Source: Lucinisca nassula (lineage: Eukaryota > Mollusca > Bivalvia > Lucinida > Lucinidae). From it: DNA of 64,000 nt. Below the pieces are notes generated by a model. It saw only the letters and a program-made list of their open reading frames with translations. It did no database searches and was not told the DNA's origin. Both the position numbers and the translations under genes were made by a program. This document shows, piece after piece, positions 32,690 to 42,444 of this stretch; within the stretch, counting starts at the first letter, position 1, and the number at the start of each line of letters is the position of its first letter. The DNA lies in NCBI GenBank assembly GCA_963580285.1, contig OY757025.1, forward strand, positions 117,121,900-117,185,899, read 5' to 3'.

Positions 32690-33335
32690 CCCACCACCCC
32701 AACCCCTAATCAAGGCTTGGAGAAATGCATTGGGCTGCATGATGCTTCCCGCAGAGCGGAAACTGACCGAACACGAGTACTGATAAATAAGGCTGCCACG
32801 ATTAATTGTACAATCGATTAATCGATCGATAAATTCCACAAAAATGATTATCATTTCTAATTTGCTTTTAATCGATTACTTGATAAGTACAATTTACTAC
32901 CCAAAATTATGCCTAAAATAGCGGGATGAGTGGCAAACAGGGCTGACCCTGATTAGACGCCGCATTCTGCGTCGTCTCATCTGGGTCTACACTGTTTGCT
33001 CAGGCCTGTCTGTTCAAATATACGTATGGGCAAGTGCAAGATATGGTAAGCGTCATGCTCAGACAGAAAGCCAGACAGGTAAAACTATGACAAAAACCTT
33101 AGCGATTACTAAGCGATTATCGATCGCAATGGCAGATTATCGTTTCAGCTCCGATTAGCCAGCCCTACTGATAAACCACTTAGAAGGTCTAAGACTGTCT
33201 CTGCAATAAACGCCAGCGGTTTGTTTTGGGTGTCATATCATCTGAATGTCGGGTAGCCCCTCAACATTGAAAACAACGTCTCTAAAATGATTTAAAGTGT
33301 TGACAGGAACGTAGAACTTCGACTCAGACAGATAA
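32690..33335 (+). repeat. SINE B, diverged, interrupted by a Q element
   Basis: The head part is at 32690-32788 ('GCTGCATGATGCTTCCCGCA') and the rest at 33169-33335 ('ACCACTTAGAAGGTCTAAG', tail 'GTAGAACTTCGACTC'). Removal of the Q element restores the normal order. Confidence 0.75.
32789..33168. mobile_element. hAT-like MITE, family Q, second copy
   Basis: It is flanked by TACTGATAAA on both sides, giving a TSD of about 8-10 bp. The termini are 'TAAGGCTGCCACGATTA' and 'CTCCGATTAGCCAGCCC'. The interior closely follows 3451-3847. Confidence 0.78.
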
Positions 33336-33477
33336 AGCTACAGAATAATTTTGGATAATTCAGAGAGAAATCTTCGCATTTCATGTTGTGAAATCATTAC
33401 AATCGCCTCAATGAGGAGGTTCTACTAACTACTACTTACTCATACCGCGATCGGTCACATCTGACCATAACTCAACT

Positions 33478-33780
33478 CGCAGGTGTACATTACATACACT
33501 CCAGGTTTGCAGGATGAAAGATACAGAGTAATCATGTAATTACGATAGGGGTCTTCAACCTGCACAAGGCATGACTCTCCCTGCACAGGGGGTGGGGGGG
33601 GGAGGGCTCCAGTTAACGTCCCGATGCGAAGCACGGTGTACTTTATGACATTCATTCCTGTAAATGATGCCAATGGAGCGTGTTCGGGCACCGAAATTTT
33701 ATCGGCGCTGCCAGGGATCGAACCCGGGACCTCTAGCATCAGAGGCAAGTGCACTAACGACTGAGCTATCACACTCCACA
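33478..33780 (-). repeat. SINE D, full length
   Basis: On the minus strand a tRNA-like head ('TGATAGCTCAGTCGTTAGTG', B box GGGTTCGATCCC) is followed by 'TGTCCGAACACGCTCC'-type body, 'GTTAACTGGAG' and 'CCCTGTGCAGGGAGAG'. A frame of 184 codons runs through it but has no protein-like motif. Confidence 0.85.
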
Positions 33781-34194
33781 TTTTAAACATTAAATGCCCA
33801 CAAGATTTACTTTTCATAACCCCGCTATGTCTCTTGGGGATTGGCGCTATAATTAGGGGATTAATGTATTCAAAATTGTCATTTGCGGGAGGTGAGGGTG
33901 GGGTTGGGAGGGGGGGGGGGGGGAAGGGGCTAAATCGGCTGTTTTTGACTGCGACTAGCCCGCGGTTTTGCGACCGTAAAAACTGACGATTTACGTCCCT
34001 AAATGACAATTTTCAATAGTTGTCCTATCCTGTTCGTTTGCTAAAATTGCAGTATTTTGCAGCGTTGTAATCTGCGTAAAACATAATGCTACCCAATGAA
34101 AAGCGACGTTACATGATGACGTCTAGCTCCCGCACTACGTCAAGGCGGCTACTCGGTTAATAAATAATCGACCCAACCCCATCTGCCCTCTTAA

Positions 34195-34930
34195 AGATAA
34201 GTTCAAACTCGGAGCCTACCCCCTTACAAAAAAAAAACAAAAAAAAAAACAAAAAAAAACGACACCCCTTTGCGGCAATCCGCAATACCCAAGGCACAGC
34301 ACTGCTAAAACTTACATGCAGTGCAACCACTTAGAATGGAGTTACAAAATTACTACAACTATCCTACGTTGCACCTAAACAAGGCTGTGCAACACAACCA
34401 CCGCCCTTGAAAAAAGAACGGACACCTAGCCCAGAAACTCCGACAATTAAAGGTACCCGTTAGCGACAGGATAGATGCACTCATGAAGCAAACGGGAAGA
34501 CAAAATATAAGCCCCTCCGAGACCTGGAAAGGTCACGGCAACGTTTCACAAGCCCCTCAGGACGGAGCGCGGCGAATGGCTATAGGGCAATGGGATGCCC
34601 GTTGGCTCGGAGACACCTGGGCCGTGAGGCGAAAAACTCCACCTACAGGACCCTTTCCTGCTCTGACACGGTTCGGCATATTGACAAGCAAAATTATAAC
34701 GTCGAGTAGAAGACAAAATGGACCGACTGCAGCGGACTTACGATAGACACGGACGGGGCTGGGGCCGAGCGATGCTCTCCCCATTCATCGGCAACGTGGA
34801 ACGGGGATACAACCGAACGGCTACGGTGTAGTGCCGGAATGGATTCGTTCCCTGGGACCCCACCAGCTGACGACCCGCGACACGGGGAAACTGGAAACAA
34901 CAACAACCATCTGCCCACCAAAAAAAGTAA
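34195..34930. other. Unclassified GC-rich block
   Basis: After an A-rich tract (34228-34260), composition and dinucleotide use change: CpG-rich, with a plus-strand 87-codon frame (34483-34746) and minus-strand shadows. No domain, terminus or repeat family is recognised. It could be the remnant of a retroelement 5' region or a host fragment. Confidence 0.35.
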
Positions 34931-34934
34931 CATT

Positions 34935-35005
34935 GTAAGAATCAACGTCTCTAAATGACTTAAACAGTGTTGACGGGAACGTAAATGTTCGATTCAAACA
35001 AATAA
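34935..35005 (+). repeat. SINE B tail fragment
   Basis: It holds only 'AACGTCTCTAAATGACTT', 'CAGTGTTGACGGGAACGT' and the CAAACAAA end. Confidence 0.7.
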
Positions 35006-35064
35006 AGCTTGAGATATTTTAAATTTTGGATAATTCGGGGAGAAAGTTTCGCATTTAATGTTTA

Positions 35065-35140
35065 AAATGTATATGTTGAGTGAAATCATTAGAATCGCCT
35101 CAATGAGGAGATTCTAATGAGTACACACAACATAGCTTTA
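35065..35140. repeat. Hairpin of mariner-like MITE type
   Basis: Arms 'CATTAGAATCGCCTC' and 'GAGGAGATTCTAATG' carry the usual GTACACACAACATA extension. Confidence 0.7.
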
Positions 35141-35289
35141 GATTATAGACCGAAGAGTGACTACTATGCCTTTAACATAGTGTTGAGTTGGCCGACTAGG
35201 ACAATGCCTCCTGGGAAACACGCCAATACAAATACATTGTAAACTTTACCACAGTAAAAAGGAAAAATTAAGCTGAAACAAGATGTGTT

Positions 35290-36240
35290 TGTGAAACACG
35301 AACATGTCCCCGGGCATGGTCATTTTTTTTTCAAAGTTGGTCACAGTTCAAGGTCAAGGTCACAGGTGGGAAGCCCTTGACACAAGGAACTTGCATGCCA
35401 AATATGAAGGCTCTGTCTTAAATGGTTCAAAAGTTACGAACAATATTTTTTTTTCTTTAAAGTAGGTCATAGTTCAAGGTTATAATTCATTTTTTTTGCA
35501 TGAATGTAAAGCTCTTGTCATGAGGAACATACATGCCAAATATGAAGTCTCTATCTTAAACGGTTCAAAAATTATAACAATTTTATTTTAACTTTTAAGT
35601 AGATCAAAGGTCAAGGTCAAACAATTTTGCATGAATGTAAAGCTCTTGTCACAAGGAACCTACATGCCAAATATGAAGACTGTATCTCAAACGGTTCAAA
35701 AGTTATGACCAAAGTTAACTTATTCTTTTATGTAGACCAAAGGTCAAGATCAAGGTCACAGGTCAAAATTTTGTGTGAATGTAAAGCTCTTGTCACAAGA
35801 AACCTACAAGCAAAATATGAAGGCTCTATCTCAAAAGGTTCAGAACTTATGACCAAAATGTTTATTTTTATTTCAAGTGGGTCAAAGATAAAGGTCACAG
35901 GTCAACATTTTTTGCAAGAATGTAAAGCTTTTGTCACAAGGAACATACATGCCAGATATGAAGGCTGTATCTCAAGCGGTTCAAAAGTTATGACCAATGT
36001 TATTTTTTCTTTTGAGTAGTTCAAAGGTCAAGGTCGAGGTCACAGGTCACATTTTTTTGCATGAATGTAAAGCTTTTGTCACAAGGAACCTACATGCCAA
36101 ATATGAATGCTCTACCTCAAATGGTTCAAAAGTTATGACCAACGTTAAAGTTGTCAACGTACAAACCAACAAACAAACAAACCAACATTCAAACAAACAG
36201 GACAGGGCAAAAACAATATGTCCCCACTATCGCTACCGGG
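35290..36240. repeat. Minisatellite, 131-145-bp units, about six copies
   Basis: 'ATGCCAAATATGAAG' or a close variant recurs at 35395, 35533, 35664, 35807, 35949 and 36094, with 'GGTTCAAAAGTTATGACC', 'AGGTCAAGGTCACAGGTCA' and 'ATGTAAAGCTCTTGTCACAA' between. The last unit ends in CAAACAAACA and 'ATGTCCCCACTATCGCTACC'. The repetitive 130-codon frame is a product of the array. Confidence 0.88.
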
Positions 36241-36244
36241 GACA

Positions 36245-36465
36245 TAAAAATGTGATATATTTCTTATTTCTGCTCAAAATATAGATTGTGGGTACTCGTT
36301 AGAACCGCCTCATCGAGACGGTTCTAAAAAGTACCCACAAACTTTATTTTAGAGCAGAAATAAGAAAATCAGATTTACCCCAGTAAACCCCAGTTTTACT
36401 ATATAAAAGCTGGGTTCAAGGGGGTCAAAATTATATAGGGATGTTTTCGTGATGTCAGGGAAGTA
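36245..36465. mobile_element. MITE, family M, right part
   Basis: A hairpin of 'TAGATTGTGGGTACTCGTTA' against 'AAAAAGTACCCACAAACTTT', then 'CCCCAGTAAACCCCAG', then the terminus 'GGATGTTTTCGTGATG'. Confidence 0.75.
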
Positions 36466-36544
36466 CTGTATTCGAAATTGTTATTGGGGAGGTAATTCGA
36501 CGGTTTCACGGTCGGAAATTTTATTTTAAAACCCCTCCCCAGCC

Positions 36545-36625
36545 AGCAAAGAAGGTCGGGCCAACGTCGGGCCGATAGCGGTACGACGTGGTAACGTCGT
36601 ACCGCTATCGGCCCGACGTTGGCCC
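36545..36625. repeat. GC-rich perfect hairpin
   Basis: Arms 'CGTCGGGCCGATAGCGGTAC' and 'GTACCGCTATCGGCCCGACG' flank a short ACGTGGTAACGT loop. The family is unknown. The following 'CTTGCTGGGACGTAAAAT' resembles text near 57800. Confidence 0.8.
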
Positions 36626-36867
36626 CCGGGTCCTGTCTCCATATTGCCTTAGTTCTTGCTGGGACGTAAAATAGAAACAAAGGGTTTAAAACGATACATC
36701 AAATTATCACATGACATAATGGGGATGTCGCCACAAACTTATTTATCCTCCCTTTGATGGTGGTAACATCTGGAAATTCTTTTGCAGTCATAACATTACC
36801 TCAAGCACCACGAGAACCGACAAATAAGCCTGGTCACAAAAGGTGAATAAATTAGTAATCGATTAAC

Positions 36868-36985
36868 CCATTTAGTACCAGAAACCCCGAAACGGGGTAC
36901 CTTGGCAAACAGTGCAGGCCTAGATGAGACGCCACAGAACGCGGCGTCTCATCAGGGCCTACACTGTTTGCGGAAAGTTAAGCCA
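36868..36985. repeat. TTAA-type MITE with V hairpin
   Basis: It starts at TTAACCCATTTAGTACC and has arms 'GATGAGACGCC' and 'GGCGTCTCATC' framed by AACAGTGCAGGCC and GGCCTACACTGTT. Confidence 0.65.
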
Positions 36986-37266
36986 TTTTCCAAGTAAATT
37001 TTGAAGAAAACACAACCTGACACCCCTTAATTTTGGAATGGACTCCTGGTTTATAAGGAAGACTATTACATTTGGTACAAAAACTTTTCCAAATGAGCTT
37101 GAATCATTTATTGATAGAAAATACATGTATAAAAAATACAAAAGGTGTGTGAGCTACCGAGGCAGGCAGTCTACCTGAAAATGATTCCAGCCCCTTATTC
37201 TTTCTTTTTCCAACGCTTTGTTAAAGTCCATAGTCACGTGACATGTGGGTTCAGGCGATACTGATC

Positions 37267-37560
37267 GCCCCGCCCACCGGGGCTTGAAGAAATAGATGTT
37301 CTGCATGATGCTTCCATGCAGAGCTGAAACCGACCGCACACGAGTGCTGGTAAACCGCTTAGAGAAGCTAAGCCTGCCCAGGCAAAGCGGTGCGAGTCGG
37401 TCCGTCCATGCTTACAAACCCTATTTGTTTCATTGGGCGACAGGGCTTGAGTTGTCATTTCATCTCAATGTCGGGTATAAGTCCCACAAAATTGGAAGCA
37501 ACGCCTCAAAATGACATATACAGTGTTGACGGGGACGGTAAACCTTAAATCAAACAAATC
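37267..37560 (+). repeat. SINE B, full length
   Basis: Head 'CCCGCCCACCGGGGCTTGAA', all internal blocks and the tail 'GTAAACCTTAAATCAAACAA' are present. Frames on both strands are spurious. Confidence 0.9.
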
Positions 37561-37897
37561 AGGCGAGACTGCGCGAATGCGCCCGAATCTTTGTTGTTAG
37601 CTTTGATCAGAGGGTTTAAACCCTTGCCTTTGCAAACAGTGCAGATCCAGATCTGATGGCTTCTGAAGAAGCACTCTGAACGATTGTGGATTGAACGATT
37701 ACATTGTACCAAGTAATTTGATTTGATCGGTTGATAGTCGGCGATGTGGTTTAGTAAATTTATTCAGCAGGACAAGACTTTAGAACTTTTTCACATGACG
37801 AGGCACAACAGGAGAACCTCACCAAGCGAAAAAAAGTCTTCGGTTTCGAACGTGTGTGCCTAGAAAAATAAAGAAAATCGAAGCACCGAGAGTACTT

Positions 37898-38140
37898 GGG
37901 CCAGTTGTTCAAAGCATCGTTAGCTTAACGAGCTCGTTAGCGGTCATATTGTTAACTGTTCTAGCAAGTACAATATAAAAAATTTTGGCATTTTTGCTGA
38001 AAAAATGTGAGCAGCTTTTGCATCCGCAAAAGCTGCTCACATTTTTTCAGCAAAAATTCCAACATATATGCCATATTTAATGATCACAGTTTTAACGATA
38101 CGTTAACTAACGACGTTGTTAGTTTTGAACAACTGGGCCC
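37898..38140. mobile_element. Foldback MITE with CCAGTTGTTCAAA ends
   Basis: The ends 'GGGCCAGTTGTTCAAAGC' and 'TTTTGAACAACTGGGCCC' are inverted repeats. The centre is a long perfect hairpin, 'AAAAATGTGAGCAGCTTTTG' against 'CAAAAGCTGCTCACATTTTT'. No coding sequence is present. Confidence 0.8.
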
Positions 38141-38214
38141 TGGTGGGTTGATTATCTTTGAGTGTAGACTAGTAAAATAGTCCTGGACTGGGATCTAAAC
38201 TGTTTCGTTTAACC

Positions 38215-38310
38215 CTTAAATTCCAGTTTTTAAGCAAAAGTGTAGACCCTGATCAGACGCCGCAGAACGCGGCGTCTGATCTGGGTCTACACTGTTTGCC
38301 AAGCCTAACC
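38215..38310. repeat. TTAA-type MITE with V hairpin
   Basis: It begins at TTAACCCTTAAATTCC. The arms 'GATCAGACGCCGC' and 'GCGGCGTCTGATC' are framed by GTGTAGACCCT and GGGTCTACACTGTTTGCC. Confidence 0.7.
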
Positions 38311-38657
38311 CATGATTGAAGTCTATATTTTACAATTCTATATAGTCACGTGTACTTTAGCGCTGAGGAGCTTTCTTGCTCAGTACCTTTGGATCGATTG
38401 GAAACAAACAAAAAAAAAAATCATCGACCCACAATGGTTGACTTGTGAAAGAATGCAAAATGCTTCTTAAGAATCCTATACATTCGTAGACCTTGATGAT
38501 TTGCTATAATTTTCCTGAAATTTGTTTCACGATCCAGCATGCAGACGGAATGGCAAACATCGTAGATCCTGATAAGACTGCTCTTTCATCTGTATCTTGA
38601 TTGTTTGTTTAGGTCTATCAGTCTCAATATTAATATCATTCCACCACCCCCACACAC

Positions 38658-38922
38658 ACGCCCATCGGGGCTTGAAGAAATAGACTGGGCTGTGTGATGC
38701 TTCCAGGCAGAGCTGAAACCGATCACACATGGGTACTGGTAAACCGCTTAGAGGGGCGAGTCGGACCGTCCATGCATATAAATCCTATTTCATTGGGTGG
38801 CAGGGCTTGAGATGCCATTCGATCTCAACGTCGGGTAAAAGTCCCACACAATTGGAAGCACGTCTCCAAAATGAACTTACAGTGTTGACGGGGACGTTCA
38901 ACCTCAGATCAAACAAAAACCA
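38658..38922 (+). repeat. SINE B, near full length
   Basis: Head 'CGCCCATCGGGGCTTGAAGA' and tail 'GTTCAACCTCAGATCAAACA'. About 20 internal bases are missing near 38755. Confidence 0.85.
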
Positions 38923-38969
38923 AAGTCATTTACACATCGGTACCGGTTCTGTATCTGTAGCCTAGGGTT

Positions 38970-39455
38970 CTGACATTTTCCTTTCTAGTGAATTCACCAT
39001 TTGCGTATTTCTGATACAGTTCAGTATATGTGAACATTATTTACCTACCCAATTTACCTGTAATCTGCTGAATTATTTTCCGCTCGTTAGTCCAATTAAA
39101 GACCGTCCGATTGTCCACTTGTCCGCTCGATTATCCATCGCCCCTTCAAACAGCTATGTTAATTGGATTTTATTTAAAATTATTATATTCTTAATGAGTC
39201 CGATTTAAAATACCAACCAGACGCTAAAATTGCCTAACCCTATCCATTGATCACAAGCTATAGCCCCATCAGCATTCTCAGTGCTTTGATTTAGTCAGCT
39301 ACAGCTCCTGAGAACACACTCGTACTACCAGCGGTGTCCCAGACAGGAAGGTACAATGTATGGAGTCAAAGTTGAGCATTACGATAAAAAAAAACCCGTG
39401 CGACATAGTGTATTTTCTCACATCTCCAAAATATCTACTTTTCAGATGAAAATCC
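38970..39455. other. No gene seen
   Basis: This is AT-rich sequence without a recognised repeat or coding exon. Confidence 0.4.
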
Positions 39456-39459
39456 GTGA

Positions 39460-39650
39460 TATTTTTTCTAATTTATATTGCAAACATAGGTTGTGGGTGC
39501 TCGTTAGAACCGCCTCATTGAGGCGGTTCTAACGAGTACCTACAACCTATATCTTGATGCAGAAATAAGAAAACTAATGTATACCCCCGTAAACCTCAGT
39601 TTTCTCTGTATGGAGTTGGGTTTAGGGGGTCTTCATTTCACGGGACTTGT
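39460..39650. mobile_element. MITE, family M, hairpin part
   Basis: A perfect hairpin, 'TCGTTAGAACCGCCTCA' against 'TGAGGCGGTTCTAACGA', with 'ATAGGTTGTGGGTGC' and 'TACCTACAACCTAT' outside. It is followed by 'CCCGTAAACCTCAGTTTTCT'. Confidence 0.75.
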
Positions 39651-39711
39651 TTACGTGATGAGATTTGCATGATTTTTACCAAATGTCTATGTTGACCCTT
39701 GCCTTCTTCAA

Positions 39712-39965
39712 GTTGTTTTGTCTGTTTGATCTAAAGTTTAACGTCCCCGTCAACACTGTATAGGATATTTTGGAGACGTTACTTCCAACTTTGCGGGGCT
39801 TTTACCCGACACTGAGATGAAATGACATATCAAGCCCTGTCTCACAGCTTTGCCTGGGCAGGCTTGGATCCTCAAAGCGATTTATCAGTGCTCGTGTAAA
39901 GCCGGTTTCAGCTCTGCGTGGAAGCATCGTGCAGCCCATCTATTTATTCAAGCCCCGATGGGTGT
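39712..39965 (-). repeat. SINE B, internal deletion
   Basis: It is in antisense. The part between 'CAAGCCCTGTC' and 'GCTTTGCCTGGGCAGG' is deleted by about 45 bases. Confidence 0.85.
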
Positions 39966-40305
39966 GGGCATTTCTTCAAGTGGTACACCACAATCTCTTT
40001 ATAACATTATTAATGGGTTCCAAAGCATAAACCGTGTTAGTAAAACAACCGTTTTATATTCAAGCAAAGATGTGTAGATTATATAGAAAAATGTCCATTT
40101 ATGGTTATTTTTCTATATAATCTATACATTTTTGGGACCCATCTTGAAAGCGTGTTTTATCCATAACCGTGTTATAACAAACAATGTTATAATAAGGTTA
40201 CGATGTAGTTGGTTATCTTTTCCTCGAAATGGCTCGTTAATTGATGTCATTTATAACGTTTGATCTATATCTATTTAAAATGCGCAAAAACTGATTTTAA
40301 CCCGA

Positions 40306-40313
40306 TATATAAA
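40306..40313 (+). promoter_or_regulatory. TATA box of the cysteine-rich peptide gene
   Basis: TATATAAA lies 50 bases before the start codon of the peptide gene, which would place the transcription start near 40335-40340 with a short leader. It stands out because most TATA-like runs nearby are TTTA microsatellites. Confidence 0.55.
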
Positions 40314-40362
40314 CGTGTGTTTTCAAAGAACAGAAGGGTTTAAGCCAAATATTGTAGCAAAT

Positions 40363-42104
40363 ATGAAGGCATTTATTGCAACTACTTTGTTGGTGCTTTT
40401 AATTTCGGCGAATCTTATTTTAGGTAAATTTATTTATTTATTTATTTATTTTTTTATTTATTTATTTATTTCAGCTCACGAGGAGAGGATACTTATCAAA
40501 TAGGGGACCAGCAAAGGCTCAGGTGAGTCTGCGCATGCGCGCAGTCTCCCGAGAGCAGATATGAAGACAAGACCTTAACCTTTACGACGCTCTGGGCTAA
40601 CATAGCAGAGGACGAATTTTTGATATTTTTTTTTCATTTCCCCACCAAAATCAGGATTTGACATCCCATGCAAATTGACAATTTGCACGAGATGTCAAAT
40701 CCTGTTTTCTTGGAAAAATAAGAATTAATATTTCAAAATGGCGTCTGCTAAAATACCCAGCATGCAAAGCGTAAAGGTAGCATTGATTTATTATTTTTTT
40801 TATTTTATTTATTAATTACTTATTGTCGGGCTTTTCCCTTGCCTACTTTCAAACCATAACAAAATATTGGACAAATGTGGATATTGTAGATTTACTTATT
40901 TATTTATTTATTGTCGGGCATTTCTCTTGCCTATTTTCAAATTGGACAAATGTAACAATGGTTTTTGTTTGTTTGATTTGATGTTCCCCATCAGCACTGT
41001 ATTTGTCATTTTGGAGACTTTGTTTCCAATTTTGTGGGCCTTTAACCCGACATTGAGATGAAATGACATCTCAAGCCCTGTCGCCCAATGAAACCAATAG
41101 GGTTTATAAGCATGGACGGTCCGACTCGCATCGCTTTGCCTGGGCAGGCTTAGATCCTCTAAGCTGTTTACCAGTACTCGTGTGCGGGTCGCTTTCAGCT
41201 CTGCGTAGAAGCATCATGCAGCCCATCTATTTCTTCAATCCCCGATGGGCGGGGCCATGTTAAATGGTACTAGTATATTTATTTATGATTTGTGTCATGA
41301 TAAACTCGACTTTATTTAGAAAAAGGTGTATCCGTATACAATGTAACCACATAAAATCGTAGCCGGTAGCCTCCTACGATTGCTAAAAACCGTACGGAAA
41401 AATCGTACGGCGTCCGTAGCCAAATGAAACCCAGACATTACCTCAGGGTATTTCCTCTCAGAAACATTCGTTCAATCTGCCCAATAGAAGCGATTTAAGG
41501 GGGTTGGGAACACCTGGCTGATTTTTACCGCCATTTTCAAAGGGAGACAACTTTTGGGACTACCTGTTCGCTTTTCTATAAGCCCTGTACCACTGAAAAG
41601 GGGTATACTCTTAAAGGAAAGAATTTGCTCCTCAGGAGCAAATTCTTTCCTTTAAGTGTGACCCCTAATGAAATGGAAGACAAAAATACTTTTGCAGGAG
41701 TTGCATCCCCTGAAGGTGTTCCCATTCCCCTTAAGAGGAGTGGATACACTTCAAGGGTGACAACTCTTTCAAACTATTTTGTCACTCTTGTTTACCCTTT
41801 TTATACATTGGAGACAAAATACTTTTGCATGAGTTGCCTTCCCTTAAGGTGTTCCTATTCCCCTTAAACGAGCACCCACAATCTACGAGTATGTTTGAAG
41901 CAGAAATGAGATTAAAGTCACACTTTCGTAGTTTGGGAGCGTTAATTGCCAGTGGTTTTTATTCCAGCCGATCTTGACGAATGTGATGATGATCTTGGAG
42001 AAGACTGGGAGGATGCCGGGTACTATTGTGATGGTTCCAGGTTTGGCTGTGCCTCTGGAATGAAATGTATCCGCAATGGCCGCTGCTGCAAACGAAGGGA
42101 TTAG
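40363..42104 (+). CDS. Secreted six-cysteine peptide, two coding exons
   Basis: I do not recognise the family. The coding sequence joins 40363-40423 and 41968-42104. Exon 1 encodes a 20-residue hydrophobic signal peptide starting MKAFIATTLLVLL and ends in phase 1 at a GTAAAT donor (40424). Exon 2 follows TTTTTATTCCAG (AG at 41966-41967) and encodes about 44 residues ending in TAG at 42102-42104, so the whole precursor is 65 residues. The mature part begins with a very acidic stretch (DLDE, DDDLGEDWED) and has six Cys in the spacing C-x14-C-x6-C-x5-C-x5-C-C, then a basic KRRD tail. The pattern suits a disulphide-knotted secreted peptide; antimicrobial, protease-inhibitor, toxin-like and signalling roles cannot be told apart from sequence alone. 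Neither exon is long enough to stand out as an open frame. Confidence 0.72.
40579..40778. mobile_element. TTAA-type foldback MITE, family U
   Basis: TTAA at 40575-40578 precedes CCTTTACGACGCTCTGGG; the right end is the inverted GCAAAGCGTAAAGG. Inner arms 'GACATCCCATGCAAATTG' and 'CAATTTGCACGAGATGTC' form a hairpin. It lies in intron 1 of the peptide gene. Confidence 0.7.
40963..41257 (-). repeat. SINE B, full length
   Basis: Full length in antisense, from 'TTTGATTTGATGTTCCCCAT' to 'CCCCGATGGGCGGGGCC', within intron 1 of the peptide gene. Confidence 0.9.
41490..41870. mobile_element. Foldback MITE, family S
   Basis: A perfect hairpin at 41605-41660 has arms 'AAAGGAAAGAATTTGCTCCT' and 'AGGAGCAAATTCTTTCCTTT'. 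'GGTGTTCCCATTCCCCTTAA' follows, with a partial duplicate of the outer part at about 41800-41865. Another copy is at 55735-56032. Confidence 0.75.
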
Positions 42105-42174
42105 GGTAAGACAGACTACACCAATGACATTTGAGCGATTACGCCAATGACGTTTCAGCTATGGCTATGCGAAT

Positions 42175-42300
42175 CGAGTTGTCCCCCAACCCTGGCGATT
42201 TCGTTAGGCGACAGGATTCATCTCCACCTACAAAATTAGAAGCAATGTCTCCAAAATGAGCTAAACAGTGTTGACAGGGACATAAAGCCTTAAAATAATA
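42175..42300 (+). repeat. SINE B, old fragment
   Basis: 'CAAAATTAGAAGCAATGTCT', 'CAGTGTTGACAGGGACATAA' and a degraded tail are recognisable. Confidence 0.6.
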
Positions 42301-42444
42301 TGAATGCATGCATATATTTTTTTCCGCGTGATATCCTTGTATAAGAAAACCCATTAACCAATATCAAGCAAGGATTGTGTCGTTCATTTCAAATAATTCA
42401 ATATTTATCACGTGGACAAGTGTGTGAAATGAGCAACCCCTTAA

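Noticed and set aside
33455..34009. 184-codon minus-strand gene
   Set aside because: More than half lies in SINE D, and its N-terminal part includes a poly-G-derived proline run.
35627..36284. Coding gene with internal peptide repeats (130- and 95-codon frames)
   Set aside because: The repeated peptide follows the 131-145-bp minisatellite, and the frame breaks where unit length changes.
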